Source of the DNA: W0P28-013 sp051878315
Lineage (GTDB): Bacteria > Bacteroidota > Bacteroidia > Bacteroidales > Paludibacteraceae
Length of the DNA stretch: 64,000 nucleotides
Assembly: GCA_051878315.1 (NCBI GenBank)
Contig: JBJEJW010000023.1
Location: 1 to 64,000 of the forward strand
Direction: 5' to 3'
Of this stretch, positions 6,867 through 14,900 are shown piece after piece; within the stretch, counting starts at the first letter, position 1; the number at the start of each line of letters is the position of its first letter. Made by a program: the position numbers and the translations under genes. The notes beneath the pieces were generated by a model. The model ran no database searches. It saw nothing but the letters and a program-made list of their open reading frames with translations, and had not been told where the DNA came from.

Positions 6867-8165
6867 TTAAGAATTTAAGAGTTTAATACATTTGTTGTAT
6901 GGTTCTTCAAAGTCGTTTGCCAAATCATGGTATGTAACATCCCCTTTCGCATGGTTAATCGTGTTCCGATTTTTACCAAGTTTTGAGTAATACAGCCGAA
7001 GTTCCTTGACCAATTCCATATTCAAAAACTCTTTTGTTAACTCGTTATATTCTAAAAGTGCATTCTTGAAATTATTAGCATCAATGTCTTCCTGACTTAT
7101 ACTGCATAGCGCACTAAAATACTCTTGAAATTCTTTTCTGTTTTTACCTACTGCTTTATGATTGAACGGATTCTTGTCGGCAAATTTGTCAGCGAATAGC
7201 TGTTTAATATATTCCAAACCAAGCGTATATGCTTGTGCGAGCATTTTATATTTTAACGCCCATTTAATAGCGGCTTCAATATTTTTGTTTGATTTTTCCT
7301 TTACAAAGCCATTCAACTCTTTGTCTAATTCATCTATCACTGTTTTTATAGGGTTAGGAATAGAACTTTTTCTAACCTGTTTAATATTATTCTTTATTTC
7401 AATAACATCTTTCCCACTTTTGATAGCATTTAAGTCGTTTGCCAAAAGATGATTATCAAAACTTTCTATAGCATTGCTCATCTTTGTTAGATACGGATTA
7501 AACGAGCCATTTTGCTCGTTTAGCATTTGACTGATTTTATTAACTCTGCCAAACGTCTTCAATGAATTTGCCATATCGGTAAATTGCTGCAATCGAATCA
7601 CATTTGTCAAATCTACTATTGGTGCGATACCTCTGTCTTTCAACGGCTTTTGCCTTACCTCAAATGCAGAGCCTAATTTCTCAAACGCGCCATACTTAAT
7701 AGAAGCCACATTAGTTTCTTTCATAAACCGCGAATAGTTAAACAATACCGTTGAAAACAACGGAATAGAACGGAAAGCGTGCGTTACGTCAAAATAGATT
7801 ACATCATTTTGCTGAAGTTTATTGTACACGGTGTCGAATATTGCCCAAATGTCCTCTTCTGAGAAACCTTCCTTAATCGGAACTTCCTCAAATGGAACAA
7901 TCAGATTTAATCCATTCAATCGAGATTCCAAACCAATTTTGTCAATTTCTTCCAAAGGTTTTGGCTGTCCGTTGTCAACCCAGTTCAACCTTTCGGCATC
8001 TGGGGTGCAGAAAATATAAATATGATCATTGGCTGTCCAATCAGTACATGTTTCACGGATTAAAGATTCCTGAATAAAGCGCACAGGATAATTTTCATCG
8101 TTACTGTAACTGCATTCAACATAGTTGTTTGTTCCTAAAAACGATATAAATACTTTTCTTGCCAT
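6867..8165 (-). CDS. csx1: Csx1-family CARF-HEPN ribonuclease
   Basis: Accessory effector of type III CRISPR: cyclic oligoadenylate binds the CARF domain and activates a non-specific HEPN RNase. The N-terminal CARF domain has the family signature DVTHAFRSIPLF (126-137), typical of the Csx1/Csx2 TM1812 group. The C-terminal half is helical and ends with the HEPN motif R-x4-H as RNTINH (Arg400, His405). Length (432) is normal. It sits 5 bp after the Card1-type gene and 1 bp before the small candidate ring nuclease, which argues for coordinated action. The region is AT-rich compared with cas1 and with the chromosome flanks. Confidence 0.92.
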   Translation of the reverse strand: MARKVFISFLGTNNYVECSYSNDENYPVRFIQESLIRETCTDWTANDHIYIFCTPDAERLNWVDNGQPKPLEEIDKIGLESRLNGLNLIVPFEEVPIKEGFSEEDIWAIFDTVYNKLQQNDVIYFDVTHAFRSIPLFSTVLFNYSRFMKETNVASIKYGAFEKLGSAFEVRQKPLKDRGIAPIVDLTNVIRLQQFTDMANSLKTFGRVNKISQMLNEQNGSFNPYLTKMSNAIESFDNHLLANDLNAIKSGKDVIEIKNNIKQVRKSSIPNPIKTVIDELDKELNGFVKEKSNKNIEAAIKWALKYKMLAQAYTLGLEYIKQLFADKFADKNPFNHKAVGKNRKEFQEYFSALCSISQEDIDANNFKNALLEYNELTKEFLNMELVKELRLYYSKLGKNRNTINHAKGDVTYHDLANDFEEPYNKCIKLLNS

Positions 8166-8170
8166 AGTGT

Positions 8171-9304
8171 TTATTTTGCATTAATATTAAACAATTCTTT
8201 TTCGAGTAATCGAAATAATTCTTGTTCTTTATTTGGTCCATAAGAAGTGTCTTGGAGAGAAAAATTGATGATGGAAGACTCTTTGCACTTTTCTTGCTGC
8301 ACATCGTTCATTACATTATCGGTAACAAATAAAGCCTTACTCCCCATACCACCATAATTTTTAACAGCTGTACGAAATTTATCAATATCTGTAGAGTTAT
8401 TAATCACCGTTTTACATTCTACAAAAAGTATTTTTGTTCCTGTATTTACAATAATATCCACTTCATTTTTAGGGAATTGTATGGATTTCGTTTTTTGTGG
8501 CAGAAATTTACAATTTAATCGAATATCTTTGGCATATCTCCAATGCGAAATCATACGAGCAATTTTGTATTCAAACCAATGCGTATGAAATGCTAAACTT
8601 GTTGCATGCGGAGAGTTTAACAGAAACTCTTGAGTACCATATTTTTGAGTACTTAATACAAGTCGTACAAAGTCTGGCTTCCCCCATTCTACATAATTTA
8701 CATCTGAAAGAGACAAACAACCCGATGGTTGGTTTAATTTGTGCTCCCATTCTTTAGACAAAAGAGTTGTCAACTTATTGAAATTACCACAATTATACCT
8801 TCTGGCCTGAATCAATATATCCATCGTTTTCTTATCAGCTTCGGTATATTCCGAATATGGAACGTAATGTATCAATGCATTTCCCTGTAGCCTAAACAAT
8901 ACATCCATATCAAACTCAAAGTTTGTAGATGATTGCATTGTCCGATAATTCCAAAGTACATTGTTTTGATCCATATAGACAATCGCGGCATTAGGTTGGT
9001 TCTCAAATATATGTCCGAATAAATGAGACCAAGATTTCAGCCCGCTTGAGATGTTCAATGTAACCTCATCATCTTTATATGCACTTGCTAACTCTTTTGC
9101 TCGTTTCACGATTTCGTATGGGTCGGTCGGTTCCAGCGGTTCTTGATAATCCGTCGGGATGTTGATTTCAGACCGAACTTTTTCTACTACTTGACGAGTC
9201 GATTTGGAGTATATAAATACAATTTTATCGGGCTGAGTGGCTACAATACCATGATATATAGGTGTCGGTTGTCCGCCGACCAATGCGATGTGTACTTTTG
9301 CCAT
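8171..9304 (-). CDS. card1: Card1/Can2-type CARF nuclease (DUF1887 family)
   Basis: Second cyclic-oligoadenylate-activated effector. Residues 1-140 form a CARF domain with LVGGQPTP near the start and NISSGLKSW (84-92) in the ligand-binding region. Residues about 230-377 form a PD-(D/E)XK nuclease with the metal motif Glu281, Asp283 ... Glu296-Cys-Lys298 (EVD and ECK) and an upstream WFEYKIA helix. Family members nick DNA and/or cleave RNA when bound to cA4. It is 377 residues, complete, 2 bp after csm5. Two effectors with different nuclease folds in one operon imply that the signalling arm matters strongly in this system. Confidence 0.92.
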   Translation of the reverse strand: MAKVHIALVGGQPTPIYHGIVATQPDKIVFIYSKSTRQVVEKVRSEINIPTDYQEPLEPTDPYEIVKRAKELASAYKDDEVTLNISSGLKSWSHLFGHIFENQPNAAIVYMDQNNVLWNYRTMQSSTNFEFDMDVLFRLQGNALIHYVPYSEYTEADKKTMDILIQARRYNCGNFNKLTTLLSKEWEHKLNQPSGCLSLSDVNYVEWGKPDFVRLVLSTQKYGTQEFLLNSPHATSLAFHTHWFEYKIARMISHWRYAKDIRLNCKFLPQKTKSIQFPKNEVDIIVNTGTKILFVECKTVINNSTDIDKFRTAVKNYGGMGSKALFVTDNVMNDVQQEKCKESSIINFSLQDTSYGPNKEQELFRLLEKELFNINAK

Positions 9305-9306
9305 GA

Positions 9307-10437
9307 CTAATTTTTTCTGAATGTCAGCTTAACAAAACCCATGGGAGCGAATGCCTTGCTGCCGCTGACTGCAATTTTACGGGATTTTGGCAACTCCCCG
9401 TGGTATCTTCCTTGTCCTAACCTAAATCCGCTGTTTTCTGTATAATCATCATACTGCCAATCACCTGTAACAGCATGAAAACCAGCCCCCGCGGACATCT
9501 TGAGAATACAAGATAACGGTTCATTTTCATGAATACGCAAACACTCTTCTTCTATATCTGCTAAATGGTTATATATATCATTGTTACGCTCCCCCTCTTG
9601 ATAAGTATCAAAGAAGGTAATTTCTTTATCCAAATACTTGAGCGTGTGATCATTAATAATTCTACATACTTTTGCGGCAATATCGGGAGCGGAAATGATA
9701 CTTTGTTTCTTGCTGCGCAACGGCTGGTTGGGTATCATGGCAAATAGTTTATCTCCAAACATTATACTCCCTTGTGCCGTTGCGTCAGGCGGTAAACATT
9801 CATATAGAGTATTGAAACCTATTGGGTTGAACGAGTTGGTCGTATGGTTGCCACCATGTTTCCAACCGCCTTCCCATTCACCGTTCTCAGTGTGCAGATT
9901 ATAGATTTTGGTATTGACCAAACATGTCTTTTCAAACTCAAAATCCCCTACACGGACAAAACGCATAAAATCGGAACCATCGGTCATTTTACCAAATACC
10001 GAGGTGTTATCCCGCTCCTCTTCTCTCAAATAGGAAAATAGAATAGAACGGATTGCGCCTTTCAGAGAACTGCCTGCTAACACGGGGTGATTCGTAAGCG
10101 GATTGCGTAAAAAAGTTTTGATAGGATAGGCAAGACCGGCGGGGTCATTGAGGGGCAAAAACATCCGAAAATCACTCACTTGATGAAGTTTGTTACCAAT
10201 CAATCGTTTGATTTCTTCGGGGCGACCCTTTGCAAATAACGATGAAATCTTATCCACATCAATGCCTGTCTCCACCATCTTGGCCATACTGAGATGATAC
10301 AGCCACTGCCGCTCGTCATCATCTTTATCCGTCAGGAAGTCCACCCCATAAACCCAATCTCTCTCGCTACCTTGTCCGATGGATAAAGGAGTAATCACTT
10401 GGGCGGTAACAACATATTTTTTGTTTATGGTATCCAT
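9307..10437 (-). CDS. csm5: Type III-A effector subunit Csm5
   Basis: RAMP-fold protein that caps the head of the Csm complex at the crRNA 3' end. Features seen are the N-terminal strand VVTAQVITPLSIGQG, the segment HPVLAGSSLKGAIRS that matches the RAMP G-rich loop, and the C-terminal KAFAPMGFVKLTF. I prefer the ATG at 10437 (MDTINKK); an in-frame GTG at 10443 that overlaps the csm4 stop codon by one base is the alternative. Position between csm4 and the CARF effectors is canonical for III-A. Confidence 0.92.
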   Translation of the reverse strand: MDTINKKYVVTAQVITPLSIGQGSERDWVYGVDFLTDKDDDERQWLYHLSMAKMVETGIDVDKISSLFAKGRPEEIKRLIGNKLHQVSDFRMFLPLNDPAGLAYPIKTFLRNPLTNHPVLAGSSLKGAIRSILFSYLREEERDNTSVFGKMTDGSDFMRFVRVGDFEFEKTCLVNTKIYNLHTENGEWEGGWKHGGNHTTNSFNPIGFNTLYECLPPDATAQGSIMFGDKLFAMIPNQPLRSKKQSIISAPDIAAKVCRIINDHTLKYLDKEITFFDTYQEGERNNDIYNHLADIEEECLRIHENEPLSCILKMSAGAGFHAVTGDWQYDDYTENSGFRLGQGRYHGELPKSRKIAVSGSKAFAPMGFVKLTFRKN

Positions 10438-10442
10438 AGTCA

Positions 10443-11432
10443 CTACGATTTAATAGGTAAGAAAAATGCTTTCCCGCACCGCCAAACGGGGTGTTTGACA
10501 ATATCGTGAGGTGCCAAATCCACGATTCTGCCATCCCCCGTCCGCAAACCTCGGAATACACTTCCCGCTGCAAAAGCATATATCACATTCTTGCGCAATG
10601 TATTGTTCGGTGGTGTGGTAATCCAACCTCCACGACGTTGAAAATCGTATGCAACCTCGTCTGAATCGAGCAATGCTTGTAATTGTTCTTTTGATTCAGG
10701 GACAAACGACGACATTGATACTACATGATCTGCATCATCTGGTATATCCAATTCTATTGTGCTTGGTTTGTCGTATTCAAAATAACCATTGCCAACATTT
10801 CTGTCAGTTCCGATGCCCTCATATTGAAGAAGATTCAACGCCTTTTCAAGCCGCGAAACATCGCCATCGGCCATAAAGAACAAACCTGAATACCCCTTGA
10901 ATGCTATTCTGTCCATATAGAAAGGTTTTGCATCTTCGCTGTAATCACGCGAAACGGTTACACGGGGCGAAACCTGCGAACTGATAAAATCCTTATCAAT
11001 AGGAGCATCAGTCATATACTCACCTTGAATGGCATTGCCACCAATGGTTTGTTCGTTGAACAATTGCTCACCATGTAAAACTTTAGAGAAATACGATGCA
11101 TCGAGCCACGCAACTTTTTTTATTTTCTTGCGTTCCTTCACAGCCTCATCAGACTTCGGTAATGTCTGTTTCAACGGCTTTGGGAAGAACAAAACAGCAT
11201 TCTTATCCGCCTTGTCTTTTTGATAGAAAGGAAACAGACTGCTTATAGTGCATCCCAAATCGCCATTCTCTGGAATTGTTTTTCCCATTTTTGCCAAGCA
11301 CGAAATCAATGCAGCATACATGGTGTCGGATGCTATAGTTTTCAAACTGATACCATAGTCATCACGCATGTCACCCAAATGTAAAGGCGAAGTGAAATGC
11401 AGCTTATATATCTTAAACGTATGTTTCGCCAT
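10443..11432 (-). CDS. csm4: Type III-A effector subunit Csm4
   Basis: RAMP protein that binds the crRNA 5' handle and contacts Cas10 (Cas5-like position). It begins with FKIYKLHFTSPLHLG, a typical first RAMP strand, followed by a DTMYAALISCL helix. It has a glycine-rich GIGTDRNVGNGYF segment and ends with a second ferredoxin-like half containing GSVFRGL. At 329 residues it has the expected length. It follows csm3 by 3 bp. Confidence 0.93.
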   Translation of the reverse strand: MAKHTFKIYKLHFTSPLHLGDMRDDYGISLKTIASDTMYAALISCLAKMGKTIPENGDLGCTISSLFPFYQKDKADKNAVLFFPKPLKQTLPKSDEAVKERKKIKKVAWLDASYFSKVLHGEQLFNEQTIGGNAIQGEYMTDAPIDKDFISSQVSPRVTVSRDYSEDAKPFYMDRIAFKGYSGLFFMADGDVSRLEKALNLLQYEGIGTDRNVGNGYFEYDKPSTIELDIPDDADHVVSMSSFVPESKEQLQALLDSDEVAYDFQRRGGWITTPPNNTLRKNVIYAFAAGSVFRGLRTGDGRIVDLAPHDIVKHPVWRCGKAFFLPIKS

Positions 11433-11435
11433 AAT

Positions 11436-12077
11436 TTATGCTTTCCAATGATTTGCATCCGACAACTCGGTTTGCTTCAATTCTCCAAATTTGACTTGAC
11501 CATAGCCACGCGAACCGCTACCACCCAAATAATCATTCTCGAGAGCATTGATGCCTTTCTTCAAGAGATTCAGCAACTCTTCTTCTTTGTCATCATCCCA
11601 AACATTGATAACAAACTCAACATTAAATGAAACACCTGCTGGAATGCGTTCTGTCTGACGCGGATGCTCCGCTGTGCCTTTCACACGATCAATAACATTT
11701 TCCCATTTACCTTCTGTATATGGCATATCCAAGTTCTCACAATCCCGCAGTTGTTGAGCCGAATCCACTGTCAACATGGCATCACGAACAATGAGTTTTG
11801 AAGGTTGATTAGTTTGAGAATAACCAAATAGGTTATTTATTTTATCATTTCCTCCAACCCTCGCAGAGCCATCAATTTGTTCCAGTAAGCAACGAATCTT
11901 ACCCTTGAGCGAACTACCAGGAATATACGGTTGGTTATCCTTTGTCGCCAACTTTATAACAGGATTATCTATTCCTCCTATCTCAACACTATCTCCACTG
12001 CCACCAATATGAAGTCCTGTAATCAGATTTATTGTGGTATTTATCTTGATTTTCTTTACTAATTGTTTCATCATCAT
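11436..12077 (-). CDS. csm3: Type III-A backbone RNase Csm3
   Basis: Repeating backbone subunit of the Csm complex (Cas7 family) that cuts target RNA at 6-nt intervals. The catalytic aspartate is present in IGGIDNPV (Asp37). The G-rich RAMP loops are IPGSSLKGKIR and the C-terminal LGGSGSRGYGQV. Three consecutive ATG codons offer starts at 12077, 12074 and 12071. At 213 residues it has the usual length. With Asp37 intact, target RNA cleavage should work, and this limits how long Cas10 signalling lasts. Confidence 0.95.
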   Translation of the reverse strand: MMMKQLVKKIKINTTINLITGLHIGGSGDSVEIGGIDNPVIKLATKDNQPYIPGSSLKGKIRCLLEQIDGSARVGGNDKINNLFGYSQTNQPSKLIVRDAMLTVDSAQQLRDCENLDMPYTEGKWENVIDRVKGTAEHPRQTERIPAGVSFNVEFVINVWDDDKEEELLNLLKKGINALENDYLGGSGSRGYGQVKFGELKQTELSDANHWKA

Positions 12078-12082
12078 AAAAA

Positions 12083-12511
12083 TTAATCGTTAAAACTCAT
12101 TTTGCTTTCTTCTGCTGCTTTGTGATAAGCAACAATAGCTTCAAAAATTTTGATGAAGTTTTTGAAGTGCTGTTCGTTTTTTACCGTATCAATGGCATCA
12201 GAAATCACCAAATAGAAATCCTTTATTTTGGAATCTTTCTGTTTTGCACGTCCTACAGCATACGCCAATTTGGGTTTCAACAAAACAAAATCTGTTTGAT
12301 CGTAACCACTCATTTGCTGACGCTTAACTTCACCAAAAAACTTACGAAGTTGATTGGTAGTCAATTTATTGCCCGATGTTTTTCCCGTTTTAGGATTAAG
12401 ATCATCTGTTCCCAAATAGGACCCAAACTCTTGAGCGAACTTTACTGTCTTATCCGTCACCTTATCGGTGATTTCGCTCTGCGGAATTAACTTGTTTTTG
12501 TCCCAAGCCAT
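12083..12511 (-). CDS. csm2: Type III-A small subunit Csm2
   Basis: All-helical 142-residue small subunit (Cas11-like) that lines the target RNA along the Csm3 filament. Conserved-looking stretches are LTTNQLRKFFGEVK and FVLLKPKLAYAVGRAK, followed by a long helix ending in FEAIVAYHKA. Its presence defines the locus as subtype III-A rather than III-B. Neighbouring gaps are 2 bp to cas10 and 5 bp to csm3. Confidence 0.93.
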   Translation of the reverse strand: MAWDKNKLIPQSEITDKVTDKTVKFAQEFGSYLGTDDLNPKTGKTSGNKLTTNQLRKFFGEVKRQQMSGYDQTDFVLLKPKLAYAVGRAKQKDSKIKDFYLVISDAIDTVKNEQHFKNFIKIFEAIVAYHKAAEESKMSFND

Positions 12512-12513
12512 AA

Positions 12514-14040
12514 TTATTCGTTTTTATCGTTAATACTTTCTTTATCTTTTATTTCTCTTAATTCAAGTTCTGCCCAACGAGCAGCAAGCGAGACAAGTTT
12601 GTAATTTGCAGTTTTTACCAACTGCTCGTCACGCAAGTCTTTACAGAAGGCATAGACAACTTTATTATCTTTCTCTTTGCCCATAAAGCGAGTCAGATAA
12701 TAGGCAGCATGCCATAAATAGCTCATATCAGGCTTGCGTTTGTTGTTTCCATTCTTGTTTTCTTCCACAATAATTTGATTCTCCTTGACCATAGCAGCAT
12801 AGTTCATGATTTTATGAAGAATACCTCGTGAAAGACCACATTTATCAATCAAAGAAACAAATTGCTCTTTATACGATTTTACATAATCAAATTCTTCATT
12901 CCAAGATATGTTTTCGCCAAACATGCAGAATGCGTTTTTCTTGCCATTGTTGTATTTTTTGGCTTCTTCTTCGGCATCGCCAGCCAATTCTGCAGCTTTG
13001 GCAATTGGGTATTTGGTATTAACTATTGCAATGCCGCCAGAAATGGACAACGTGGCATCATTCAACACTTCCTTACAATAGGCAGCGAACTGAGTTCTGA
13101 CGTCGTTTGCGAAATCAATCACTTTGTCCCAGCGACCGACCACAAAAATGTCATCACCGCCAGCATAAACAATGTTCAAATGCTCCTTATATTGTTTTTG
13201 AATAGTATGAAGATTTCCATTGTCGGCATCGAAGAACTCGTCCAACTTCTTAGAAAAGTCCTTGTACTTCTCCATAGATTCAAAACCTTTGATAAATCTT
13301 GTCCCCAATCCATCAACATCCATGCGCAACACTCCCAAGTAAGTGCCATCCGCATACTCTTCGAGCATCTTGAAATATTGTTTATCACGAAGTTTTAGGC
13401 CTAAATCAATCTGCTCTTTGACTGAAGGCAAAATGGTCAAAACATCTTGTTTCTCTCCGTCTTTATCTTTGAATTTGAAGGTATATTCTTTTGCACCTTC
13501 TATTCCTGTTATCTGGCATACTTTTACATCACCACCAACTTTTTGTACTTCAAACAGATCATCTTCGATCAATAGGCTTTTGAATTTCTGATTTTTCAAC
13601 GCATTGAACTTCTCTGTGATTTTCGTCCAAAGCAAACCGATGTTATCTGTTTCTCCATCTACTTTTACTTTATCACCTTCATAAACAAAGGGAACGAAGT
13701 CAATATTGATAGATAACTGGCCTTTATGTTTATTCCACAAATCTTTTACAGCTTTTTTTCTTATCTCCAAAATTGAAGTTTTGACCTCTTCCGAATCTGG
13801 CAATTGCAAGTAAAACTTTCCTCCAGAGCAATAGATTTTCATCTTTTCTTTGCTCATACCTGAGTTTTGAAGAGTAGGACTATCCAAAATCTTCTTGCAG
13901 ACGTCTTCGGTGTATTCTTTCAAATACAGCGAACGACCTTTCAAACTGACCATGGCACGCTTGGAGGTTATATTGTAAATAAACTTTTGAATACCACTCA
14001 AATCTCCTCCAACAAATAATAAAGGTTTCTGTTCACTCAT
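12514..14040 (-). CDS. cas10: Cas10/Csm1 lacking the HD nuclease domain
   Basis: Signature subunit of type III systems: when target RNA is bound, the Palm domain makes cyclic oligoadenylate. The 508-residue protein starts directly in the first Palm-like domain (FVGGDLSGIQKFIYNITS, residues 9-26). The second Palm has RMDVDGLG (239-246) with the first metal aspartates and the active GGDD at 294-297. A helical C-terminal domain follows. Csm1 proteins normally have about 200 more residues at the N-terminus with an HD single-strand DNase. That part is absent, and no separate HD gene lies nearby. The complex should therefore signal and cut RNA but not cut ssDNA through Cas10. No Cys-rich zinc finger was seen. 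Confidence 0.95.
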   Translation of the reverse strand: MSEQKPLLFVGGDLSGIQKFIYNITSKRAMVSLKGRSLYLKEYTEDVCKKILDSPTLQNSGMSKEKMKIYCSGGKFYLQLPDSEEVKTSILEIRKKAVKDLWNKHKGQLSINIDFVPFVYEGDKVKVDGETDNIGLLWTKITEKFNALKNQKFKSLLIEDDLFEVQKVGGDVKVCQITGIEGAKEYTFKFKDKDGEKQDVLTILPSVKEQIDLGLKLRDKQYFKMLEEYADGTYLGVLRMDVDGLGTRFIKGFESMEKYKDFSKKLDEFFDADNGNLHTIQKQYKEHLNIVYAGGDDIFVVGRWDKVIDFANDVRTQFAAYCKEVLNDATLSISGGIAIVNTKYPIAKAAELAGDAEEEAKKYNNGKKNAFCMFGENISWNEEFDYVKSYKEQFVSLIDKCGLSRGILHKIMNYAAMVKENQIIVEENKNGNNKRKPDMSYLWHAAYYLTRFMGKEKDNKVVYAFCKDLRDEQLVKTANYKLVSLAARWAELELREIKDKESINDKNE

Positions 14041-14046
14041 ATATCA

Positions 14047-14727
14047 TTAATTTTCTTGTTTTTTATTCATCTTGTGTATTACCCCAAACCCATGGCTGAC
14101 GCCTTTACCAATACCAAGATAATCGGGAATATAGATATTGGTGCAAAACTCAATGTCAAAGCCTTGCATCTTTACACCTTTAAAAGTATATGTTTGTTCT
14201 CCTATAATTTGGACAACCTTGCATGTAATAGGTGATTCAATATGTTTACCCAAACCTGTACACATTGACAACATATTACCTATTAAAATATGCTCTAACA
14301 ACTCAACCCGATCACTTAATCCATCCAACTGCCGATAAATAGTGTAATTAGTTCCATTAAAAGGCAACCATTTACGCAACGTATAGCGAAAATCCGTTTC
14401 CCAAGGCTGCAACAACCATTGATTGGCTCGTATGGATTCTACTACAAATTCTTCTTCACGCGTTCCTATTTTCAATCTAAAGTCGGCCTGTGTAAAGAAA
14501 TTTCCAATTGCTTCGGCACCTTCTCCTACACAAATAATGGCGGCCTTTCCTTGAATACGTTTATATTGGATAAGAGGATAACGATAGCGCAGATTGTCTC
14601 CTATGTGATTATGAAACAATGTCAATGCAGGAGGCACTTTAGCGATAATAGCTCCGCGAAATTGAGAAATTTCCGATAGCAACAATTCATTTGCGAATTG
14701 AATTGTCAAAATTTTAATCTTTTGCAT
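14047..14727 (-). CDS. cas6: crRNA-processing endoribonuclease Cas6
   Basis: Cuts the pre-crRNA within each repeat to leave the 8-nt handle. The 226-residue protein has the Cas6b-like N-terminal signature FHNHIGDNLRYRYPLIQYK (about 38-56), with candidate catalytic histidines His39 and His41. It ends with the glycine-rich loop GIGKGVSHGFGVI (about 205-217) that contacts the repeat. It is the first gene of the cas transcript, close to the promoter at 14766-14797, and precedes cas10 by 6 bp. Confidence 0.93.
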   Translation of the reverse strand: MQKIKILTIQFANELLLSEISQFRGAIIAKVPPALTLFHNHIGDNLRYRYPLIQYKRIQGKAAIICVGEGAEAIGNFFTQADFRLKIGTREEEFVVESIRANQWLLQPWETDFRYTLRKWLPFNGTNYTIYRQLDGLSDRVELLEHILIGNMLSMCTGLGKHIESPITCKVVQIIGEQTYTFKGVKMQGFDIEFCTNIYIPDYLGIGKGVSHGFGVIHKMNKKQEN

Positions 14728-14765
14728 AGTCAGGACAATTATTTGTACGATCGTTATTCTCTCTG

Positions 14766-14797
14766 CAAAAATAATATTTTTTGACGCTCAAACCAAA
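14766..14797 (-). promoter_or_regulatory. Promoter of the cas operon
   Basis: On the minus strand TTTG (14794-14797) is followed after 20 bp by TATTTTTG (14766-14773), an excellent Bacteroidota match. Start would be near 14759, about 30 nt before cas6. All 13 cas and accessory genes downstream are separated by 29 bp or less, so this is probably the main promoter for the whole locus. Confidence 0.75.
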
Positions 14798-14849
14798 CTT
14801 ATTCATTTGTTTTTATGAACCACGTTACTAATATTTTTCACACACCGTT

Positions 14850-14879
14850 TTTGCATTTCATATTTTTTATGTAATTTTG
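14850..14879 (+). promoter_or_regulatory. Promoter of the patatin-like gene
   Basis: TTTG (14850-14853), an 18-bp spacer and TAATTTTG (14872-14879), divergent from the cas promoter about 50 bp away. The -7 box overlaps a possible TTG start at 14877, which makes that start unlikely. Confidence 0.65.
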
Positions 14880-14900
14880 GAGCGACAAAGTAATTCTGAC

